Origin: Rheum nobile
Lineage: Eukaryota; Streptophyta; Magnoliopsida; Caryophyllales; Polygonaceae
Reading direction: 5' to 3'
Assembly: GCA_027886185.1 (NCBI GenBank)
Contig: WOAB01000093.1
Span: 6,014,001-6,078,000, forward strand
DNA length: 64,000 nt
Position numbers and translations under genes: made by a program. Within the stretch, counting starts at the first letter, position 1. Each line of letters opens with the position of its first letter. Of this stretch, positions 57,614 through 64,000 are shown in pieces. Below the pieces are notes generated by a model. It ran no database searches. It was not told where the DNA came from and saw only the letters and a program-made list of their open reading frames with translations.

Positions 57614-57919
57614 TTATTGCTTGTAATCATAACCCCGATAATATATCTTCTTCCTCAACTTCACGTTTGAATCTGAAAGGGTGTCGCACAGCCTTTTAAG
57701 ATCATTTCTTTCCAGCACCAATTCTCTGATAATCTTGGCAGCATTGTCGTCGTATGGTGGATCAACCCACTTAAAGGTACGACAACCTCTCATTTCCCTA
57801 TCCCGCTCCATTGGGATGTAATCCTTGCATGCGAGGTACCTTCTTTTATAGTGAATGGGCATGTCGCAAGTGTACAAGACGACCGGGAAATTGCATTGAC
57901 ACATTGTAACCGGAACCAA
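57614..57919 (-). CDS. GRF-type zinc-finger protein
   Basis: A 101-codon minus frame carries a GRF finger: C-x-C in MCQCNFPVVLYTC, then KRRYLAC, and MRGCRTFKWVDPP. After it an amphipathic, likely coiled-coil tail follows (IIRELVLERNDLKRLCDTLS), a common architecture in plant transposon-associated GRF proteins that bind nucleic acid. The ATG at 57919 is close to the finger. A Ser/Thr/Asn run upstream (SSSSTSNN) is in the same frame but is preceded by TAG, so an upstream exon joined by splicing is likely (a TTTTTTCAG acceptor-like site lies near 58024). A TATA box lies at 58151-58160. Confidence 0.75.
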   Translation of the reverse strand: MVPVTMCQCNFPVVLYTCDMPIHYKRRYLACKDYIPMERDREMRGCRTFKWVDPPYDDNAAKIIRELVLERNDLKRLCDTLSDSNVKLRKKIYYRGYDYKQ

Positions 57920-58150
57920 TGCATTGTTGGACGTGCTGGACGACGAACCATACTACCCCACAATCTTGATTTCTCGGATCTGAAATATGGTTTTGGTTTA
58001 TTGCAATCTATACACTCTGAAAAAATAAATAAAGCCAAAAAAATATGAATAATGTTACCGAGAATGAAATTTGTTGATCTTGAGCTCAGGTTTTCTCCAC
58101 CACCGAACTTGAATGGCGCCTTGGGTGTGGAATAGAATGAAATTGGCTAT

Positions 58151-58160
58151 GGTATTTATA
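58151..58160 (-). promoter_or_regulatory. TATA box of the GRF gene
   Basis: TATAAATACC on the minus strand, immediately downstream (in transcription direction) of four GGACGGCAC motifs. Confidence 0.55.
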
Positions 58161-58164
58161 GGCA

Positions 58165-58300
58165 TTTTGGACGACACCAATTGCAGCACAAAGTTTGGAC
58201 GGCACCAGGTGCAACACAAATATAACACCTCTCATAGATCTGGACGGCACCTTGTGCAGCCCAAATAACCATTTTGGACGGAACCTGGTGCTGCACAAAT
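58165..58300 (-). promoter_or_regulatory. GGACGGCAC palindrome cluster upstream of the GRF gene
   Basis: Four tandem copies, all in plus orientation: TGGACGACACCAATTGCAGC at 58168, TGGACGGCACCAGGTGCAAC at 58196, TGGACGGCACCTTGTGCAGC near 58239, TGGACGGAACCTGGTGCTGC near 58275. The spacing is 28-43 bp. Confidence 0.7.
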
Positions 58301-58309
58301 GGTTATATC

Positions 58310-59180
58310 TCATAACTATTTACTACGATTATATCCAATTTGGTTATATAATATGGTTTATATCCTATAGTCATATACTATGGTTATATACTATGATTAT
58401 ATCTAATTTTGTTATATCATATGATTATATCCTATAGTTATATTCACTATGGTTATATCATATCGTTATATCCTATAGTTATATACTATGGTTATATCAT
58501 ATCGTTATATACTATGGTTATATCATATGATTATATCATATAGTCATATACTATGGTTATATACTATGATTATATCTATATTCGTTATATCATATGATTA
58601 TATCCTATAGTTATATTCACTATGGTTATATCATATCGTTATATCCTATCGTTATATACTATGGTTATATCATATGATTATATCCTATAGTCATATACTA
58701 TGATTATAACTAATTTCGTTATATCATATGATTATATCCTACATTTATATCCAATGTGGTTATATCATATCGTTATATCATATCGTTATATACTATGGTT
58801 ATATCATATCGTTATATACTATGGTTATATCATATCGTTATATACTATGGTTATATCATATCGTTATATACTATGGTTATATCATATCGTTATATACTAT
58901 GGTTATATCATATCGTTATATCCTATAGTTATATACTATGGTTATATACTATGATTATATATAATTGTGTTATATCATATGATTATATCCTATAGTTATA
59001 TCCACTATGGTTATATCATATCATTATATCCTATAGTTATATACTATGGTTATATCATATCGTTATATACTATGGTTATATCATATCGTTATATCTTATA
59101 GTTATATACTATAGTTATATACTATGATTATATCTAATTTCGTTATATCATATGATTATATCCTATAGTTATATACACAC
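58310..59180 (+). repeat. 13-bp A/T minisatellite
   Basis: About 870 bases of units such as GTTATATACTATG and GTTATATCATATC, often paired as a 26-bp higher-order repeat (regular at 58780-58930). Open frames in it encode only the Tyr/Ile/Trp-rich translation of the repeat. Confidence 0.95.
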
Positions 59181-59355
59181 TGTTGGACGGCACCTAGTGC
59201 AGCACAAAGTGTTACACAAACTCAACCAAAAGTCCCATCTCACATGTACCCTTTTGGACGACACCTAGTACAACACAAAGGTATCCTTTTGGACGGCACC
59301 TGGTGCAGCACAAGTAAAACACTCTGTGTTGCACTATGTGCCGCCCAAAACGGTC
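59180..59355 (+). promoter_or_regulatory. GGACGGCAC palindrome cluster upstream of the 59477 ORF
   Basis: TTGGACGGCACCTAGTGCAGC at 59182, TTGGACGACACCTAGTACAAC near 59253, TTGGACGGCACCTGGTGCAGC near 59290, and an inverted copy TTGCACTATGTGCCGCCCAA near 59329. The cluster ends about 35 bases before the TATA box. Confidence 0.7.
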
Positions 59356-59388
59356 ATATTTTGCCATTTTTAACGGTCTTGAACCCAT

Positions 59389-59396
59389 TATAAATA
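59389..59396 (+). promoter_or_regulatory. TATA box of the 59477 ORF
   Basis: TATAAATA within CCATTATAAATACAC, about 85 bases before the ATG. Confidence 0.6.
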
Positions 59397-59476
59397 CACA
59401 CCGAAATCATCTACTCATTCACACAATTCCCACTCCATAACTTCTCATAATCTTCTCGTGTGTTCTATTTGTTCTA

Positions 59477-59926
59477 ATGACGCCTTTGGTTCTCAAAGTT
59501 TACCAAAATGGGCGAATCACCTACAATCGAATGATACGCCAACGAAGTGGGATGGACATGTTTTTCCATGGCTACGAAGGTGGCGAGGTCCGCATGTTGC
59601 ATATGAGGGATGTCTAGCCTGGAGAGAGGGGGTTATCATTGGGTTACTTGTTCATGGCGTTATTTTACAATCCAACAACCGGGGTTCACCCTGGGCGGAT
59701 TTTTTACTTTCCATCGGGTGTGGATCCTCCCCGACTCCGTGAGGTGGTAGATGAGGATCACGTAGATAAAATTATAGCTCTTTACAGACCTGGTGTTCCA
59801 GTCAACCTTTACACCGAGGCTGCACACCTGAAACGTCATATCTCGGGTCTTTTAGAAGATCCGGAATCTGAGGTGGACGACGGTAGCTCTGAGGATGGCG
59901 GGGAGACCGATTTTGATGAGAATTAA
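59477..59926 (+). pseudogene. Small acidic-tailed ORF, homologous to that at 55979-56308
   Basis: A 149-codon frame starts MTPLVLKVYQNGRITYN and contains FHGYEGGEVRM, GRIFYFPSGVDPPRLREVV and PVNLY. It ends in an acidic tail (DDGSSEDGGETDFDEN). One in-frame TAG (59615-59617) splits it. The longer tail is lacking in the minus-strand homolog. Family not recognised. The promoter arrangement (motif cluster, TATA, short leader, ATG) is well preserved. Confidence 0.55.
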
Positions 59927-59929
59927 AAA

Positions 59930-60455
59930 GCTTTTTATGATTCATGTTCAACTAGTGTACGCTTTAATGTTTATGTGTGCGTGTATTTCTTAATGATTCA
60001 CAAGTAATATTATTGTCTCGTATTGCATTTTCCCGAATCAACAACAAATCGAATCAACACAAACGATTATAAACACAATATACGGGCAATCTCAATCAAA
60101 CTAAGCAAATCGAAATACAATGACATAGATAGAGTCAATTACAATCCAAAAAGACTAAGTAAGTATGTCGGGTCGACCTTGTTCCGCCCGCTCCTCTACA
60201 TAATTCTTGAACATATCCTTAAAGCGCTCATGACTATCTCATCCATCAACACTTGGGTACTTGTAACTGAACCACTGCCTCTGAGGGGTGGAATTGGACA
60301 ACGATCATCAACAAGTCAAATCTGTAAACATAAACAATAAAATTATAACAATTTTTTAAAGAATAAGTAAATACTAGAGGAGTAGTGCTCCACGTACCGG
60401 TACGTAATGGTCTCTCTTGCCTACATGTGATATCGCATAAACCTTTGTCGGAGGC
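59930..60455. other. Unassigned stretch before the OTU region
   Basis: No repeat end or gene is recognised. A 105-codon plus frame at 60023-60340 has no domain and may be antisense to the 3' UTR of the minus-strand gene. Confidence 0.4.
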
Positions 60456-61163
60456 TCAGCACCCGGGGGGGGGGGGGCACAATGGAAGACATGTGTGCGG
60501 TCCAAACCATGATAAGACAACAACCGCCACTTGGTGTTCCGTGGCAAACACCAAACTTGTAATAGGCATCATACACAAGAAGTTCCTTGTGCACGGTGAA
60601 GCAATATAATTCAATTTCCTAACAAATGCTTCCACCGTCAACTCATCCTCCCCAAGCAACGCTATGTAGTTGGCTCGATGTGTCTGGAGGTGCTTCGAAA
60701 GCTCTAATCGGACATCAACGTAGTCCTCTTCTCGGCGACCTAGTAAAACGGCAAGGGAACGATACCCGCAATGACCATCGCTTTTGACACTTTGTACACT
60801 AGAAATGTATGCGAGCATGAAAAGGTCAATATTCTCATGTCCCCAGTTGAAGCCGAGATACTTGAGCGACTTGTTTGAAGCGGATTTGGACTTGTTTGAA
60901 GCAGATCTGGACTTTGCAGGTTTAGTGGCACTCGCCTTTGCTGTTGAGACTCCACTGCGAGGTCTTCCGCTAGAAGGACATCCTTTCGATCCTACAGAAG
61001 ATTTCACATTTGATAGCTCCATGATCCCCTCGATGACGGCGACGGACGAAGAGGAAGCAATGAAGGTGGCACTCGCCTTTGCTGTTGAGACTCCACTGCG
61101 AGGTCTTCCGCTAGAAGGACATCCTTTCGATCCTACAGAAGATTTCACATTTGATAGCTCCAT
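60456..61163 (-). pseudogene. OTU-like protease domain, C-terminal part of MULE 2 transposase
   Basis: A 235-codon minus frame. Its C-terminal half is an OTU (ovarian tumour) cysteine-protease-like domain: the catalytic box DGHCGYRSLAVLLG at about 60770-60730, then VRLELSKHL, Y-IALLGEDE, and the distal strand VFATEHQVAVVVLSW with PHTCLPL. OTU enzymes remove ubiquitin; in plants the domain also occurs behind MULE/FAR1-type transposases. The N-terminal half is a Ser/Lys/Arg-rich linker (KSRSASNKSKSASNKS, GRPRSG) that is duplicated in tandem. The frame ends in a Pro run encoded by 13 consecutive bases (G on plus, 60465-60477), so the true end may be shifted. It is separated from the transposase core by about 1.4 kb of inserted DNA. 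Confidence 0.78.
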
Positions 61164-62255
61164 GATCCCCTCGATGACGGCGACGGACGAAGAGGAAGCA
61201 ATGAAGGTGCGTTCGAATAGCCCGGTAACAAGAGCTCGTGTAAGGGCAATGGAGCGAGCAACACAATCATTAGTCTTGCGGGCGCAAGCAAGTGACGCGG
61301 GTTCATCTAGTCCTAAATGGGTCCTCCTCTTGACCTATGAAGGATTAGGTGAGGTTCCTCCTTAGTCGATCCCGCCAAGAAGACGACGAGATCGTGGAAG
61401 CATAGCGAAGCAGCAACTTTCCGCGATCACGGCCCAGAACTCGACCGAGTTGGGCGAGTTCTGGACCGAGTTGTTAGGTCCAGACTAGAACGCATCCCAG
61501 AACTCAACCGAGTACTGGACCGAATTGTTGGTCCAGACTAGAACATGGCCCAGAACTCGACCGAGTTCTGGACCGAGTTCTAGGGCCAGATCGGAACTCG
61601 GGCAAGAACTCGACCGAGTTCTTGACCGCGATCTGGCGCTCTCAATTCTCGTCGTTTGAAGCGGATTTGGACTTGTTTGAAGCAGATCTGGACTTTGCAG
61701 GTTTAGTGGCACTCGCCTTTGCTATTGAGACTCCACTGCGAGGTCTTCCGCTAGAAGGACATCCTTTCGATCCTACAGACGATTTCACATTTGATAGCTC
61801 CATGATCCCCTCCATGACGGCGATGAACGAAGAGGAAGCAATGAAGGTGCGTTCGAATAGCCCGGTAACAAGAGCTCGCGTAAGGGCAATGGAGCGAGCA
61901 ACACAATCATTAGTCTTGCGGGCGCAAGCAAGTGACGCTGGTTCATCTAGTCCTAAATGGGTCCTCCTCTTGACCTATGAAGGATTAAGTGAGGTTCCTC
62001 CTTAGTCGATCCCGCCAAGAAGACGAAGACGACGAGATCGCGGAAGCAGAGCGAAGCAGCAACTTTCCGCGATCGCGGCCCAGAACTCAACCGAGTCGGT
62101 CGAGTTCTGGACCGAGTTGTTAGGTCCAGACTAGAACGTGGCCCAGAACTCAACCGAGTTCTGGACCGAGTTGTTGGTCCAGACTAGAACACGGCCCAGA
62201 ACTCGACCGAGTTCTTGACCGCGATCTGGCGCTCTCAATTCTCGTCGTTTTGCCT
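60877..62255 (+). repeat. Tandem duplication of about 0.6-0.78 kb
   Basis: The segment starting GAAGCGGATTTGGACTTG at 60877 restarts at 61659. Unit 1 contains a further internal duplication of about 134 bp (61068-61201 repeating 60934-61067). Each unit joins OTU-linker DNA to a plus-strand coding-like stretch (SNSPVTRARVRAMERATQSL) that resembles the end of a retrotransposon polyprotein, then to the GACCGAG array. Confidence 0.88.
61415..61640 (+). repeat. GAACTCGACCGAGTTCTGG palindrome array
   Basis: Repeated CAGAACTCGACCGAGTTCTG (palindromic) and GGTCCAGACTAGAAC words, opening with CCGCGATCACGG. A second array lies at 62065-62235, opening with the perfect palindrome CCGCGATCGCGG. Confidence 0.88.
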
Positions 62256-62630
62256 AAAAAACTTATTATTGTATTTTATTATTTCTTTGACGATATTTAA
62301 GACCTGAAACCCTAGTTTTTAATGTTATGTTGAATTTGATTAGTAAAGTTGAGTACGCTCCTTCCTTGAATTCCCAACATCAAACCCTTCGATCCCACGG
62401 ATCAACTATCCCGTAGCTTGTCGCTTCGAGCAAATCAAACACCGTCTCTTCGGTGTCTCATGATCATCACTTTGATCTCTCTGTCATCTCTTTGACGAGT
62501 TTGAAGGCTATCTCTTTAGCCCTAGGAAAGCCATCACTTTGGCTACGGAAGAGAAGGATTCAACTACAAGCTTGAGGAATCAAAGATCATGCGTTGCTAA
62601 CGACACTTCAGGGGTTGTTTGCATCAACAT
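62256..62630 (+). mobile_element. Copia-like LTR 3' end
   Basis: It matches the LTR at the window start in opposite orientation: AGCCATCACTTTGGCTACG, AGAGAAGGATTC, AAGCTTGAGGAATCAAAGATC and TTCAGGGGTTGTT. It ends about GCATCAACA, where MULE codons resume. It was inserted into the MULE 2 gene; the left boundary and target duplication were not identified. Confidence 0.6.
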
Positions 62631-63409
62631 TGGTCGTCTCTTTCTCTGCATCCGCATCCTCCTCTTCCACTCCCAGATCCTCATCCATATCCTTCATATT
62701 CTGCTTCTCCTTCATCTTCTTACTTTTTGCATCCACATGCTCGTCTCAACCCATATTCCTCTTGGTGCCGGTCTTTCTCGCATTCATCCTAGGCCTCCCC
62801 TTCTTGGTCTCACCACGTGGCGGGTCTTCAATCTGGCACGATGTAGGGTCATCAATCTCACGCCACTTTTCTGCCATCTTCTTCAACCTAAATCCATCAA
62901 CTTTCCCACAAAAGAACTCTTCAAAGAAGTCCTGCACAGTGACATTATTCGATGTGATTGCAACACCATCATCGACATCAAGATCCTTAGCATCCACCCC
63001 GTCCCATCTGATCTGCTTCCAGAAAATATCAACTTCTTCAGGCACCAATGGGTAACCCGTCTCCACATACACCTTAATTGTGTGTGGGCAAGGCAATCCT
63101 AGTGTGGACTTCCACCAAAAATCATCACATTTGCCCCCAATTTTCCCCTCCTTTGCTAACACAGCTTGGGCGTACAACATTCTCAAGCATTTCTTAGAGC
63201 ACTTTTCAAGGATACGCTTGAAGAAGACCTTAACCCACTCAGGGCCATTTACTATCTCCATGGGAAAAGCAGTGCAGTTCTTAGTCATCTTAAAATGGAT
63301 CTTTCGATGCTGATCAACAAACATGTTGTCGATGTGTTGCACAATTGTGTCAAACCCTCCAACAGATGTCTCAATCATGTCCTTAAGCATAGAGTGCTGA
63401 CCCTCAACA

Positions 63410-63490
63410 CTGAAAATAATACACACGTTTACGTTTTACTAAATGACTTTTAAAACCCAGCTTGATTGCAAATGTTTGTATGAAAGTTAC
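63410..63490 (-). other. Intron of MULE 2 transposase
   Basis: Minus-strand donor GTAACTTTCA and acceptor ATTATTTTCAG. Exon joining restores the conserved TSN-VEGQHSMLK passage of MULE transposases. Confidence 0.75.
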
Positions 63491-63838
63491 CTGTTTGATG
63501 TTCTTGTGGAAAAATGGAGAACATCATCGCACCGTGCCGCAACTAGCTTTTTCTTATGGAGATTAAACCAAGTTTCCTCAACATATTTCACAAGGCCTTC
63601 ATTCCATGTCTCCTTAAAGTGAGCAAGTCGCTCTCCATACTCCTCCTTTGTGTGCGACCTCATCACCCGACGAACACTTCCCTAGAATTTCTTCTCGTCA
63701 ATTTTCATTGACTTAGCATATGCCTTCACATTACGGTCTACATGGACCTGACACAAATGATGCCGAACCTTCGGAAACACCTTATCGGCGGCCTTGATCA
63801 ATCCTAGCTCTCGATCAGACATGATGCATACAAGACTT

Positions 63839-63855
63839 CCCCCCCCCCCCCCCCC
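63839..63855 (+). repeat. C17 homopolymer in coding DNA
   Basis: A pure run of 17 C lies within the transposase core coding region. Length polymorphism or assembly error is likely. Confidence 0.95.
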
Positions 63856-64000
63856 AAACAACCACTTCAATCGTGTCAATGCCCATGCATAGTGGCTTGC
63901 CGTCTCCCTTTCCATGAATGCCAGAGCGATGCAATATGTGAAGTTGGTGCAAGTAAACCCAACAATCTAGAATAGTGGCATACTGTACCTATAAATGCAA

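Larger units (their letters stand above)
62631..64000 (-). pseudogene. MULE 2 transposase (FAR1/MuDR type), runs off the window
   Basis: On the minus strand from the window edge: MPLF, TAG (where Glu is usual), IVGFTCTNFTYCIALAFM; the DDE core (CIMSDRELGLIKAADKVFP, HHLCQVHVDRNV). A TAG near 63682 precedes GSVRRVM, and RTSN ends the exon. An 81-bp intron (63410-63490, GTAACTTTC...TTTTCAG) comes before VEGQHSMLKDMI. The SWIM-like finger (KCDDFWWK, GLPCPHTI) is near 63140-63080. A basic KKGRPRMNARKTGTKR motif follows, ending at 62746-62810. Seventeen C bases at 63839-63855 are read as Gly repeats in the core. The OTU part at 60456-61163 is the probable original C-terminus. Confidence 0.85.

Noticed and set aside
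58700..58995. Tyr/Ile-rich repetitive frames
   Set aside because: Translation of the 13-bp minisatellite, open because the repeat contains no stop in those phases.
62594..63453. Plus-strand frames opposite the MULE 2 transposase
   Set aside because: Shadows of the minus-strand gene, which shows SWIM and DDE motifs and a consistent intron.

Overview
This window is plant nuclear DNA made almost entirely of transposable elements, nested in and broken by one another. The evidence is tRNA-Met primer sites (TGGTATCAGAGC) beside LTRs, a plant-type LINE with an RNase H domain, MuDR/MULE transposases with SWIM fingers, a plant mobile domain (PMD) gene, GRF zinc fingers and Helitron ends. A eudicot is likely, but the order cannot be resolved from sequence alone. 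I found no intact single-copy host gene, rRNA, tRNA or CRISPR array.

Layout. 1-651 and 8191-8360: an older Copia-like LTR and leader on the minus strand, split by a complete long-LTR element (A, 652-8190, TSD GCCGG) that carries no gag or pol. 8395-14190: a degenerate LINE (APE, RT, zf-RVT, RNase H). 16179-24006: related element B, which has an intact gag but no pol and is arranged LTR-gag-LTR-truncated gag. 25031-27200: a 2.2 kb fold-back element built on 146-bp telomere-motif repeats, with an 8-bp TSD. 27690-27975: a TATA box and a small ORF. 29718-30851: a solo LTR (TSD AGGAT). 30921-32076: a Helitron. 34930-37463: the ORF1 part of a second LINE, cut by a third related LTR (C, from 37464), which itself holds a fold-back minisatellite (39105-40420). 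42833-50757: a complete 7.9 kb MULE (9-bp TSD TAATAACTA) containing a Helitron, a GRF-finger reading frame and a solo LTR (TSD CATAT) inside the transposase catalytic motif. 52.0-59.9 kb: a cluster with a broken PMD gene, a GRF-finger gene, two homologous outward-facing small ORFs, two large hairpins and a 13-bp minisatellite. 60456-64000: a second MULE transposase on the minus strand, with a spliced intron and an OTU-protease-like C-terminus, invaded by LTR-type DNA and tandem duplications.

How the parts relate. A, B and C share leader, polypurine tract and several LTR blocks. They look like non-autonomous families mobilised in trans: B can supply Gag but no polymerase, and A supplies neither. 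The most unusual region is 52-59.5 kb, where four separate reading frames are each preceded by copies of the same GC-rich partial palindrome (core GGACGGCACCTGGTGCAGCAC), three of them directly upstream of a TATA box. Between these frames lie twin hairpins that could be small-RNA precursors.
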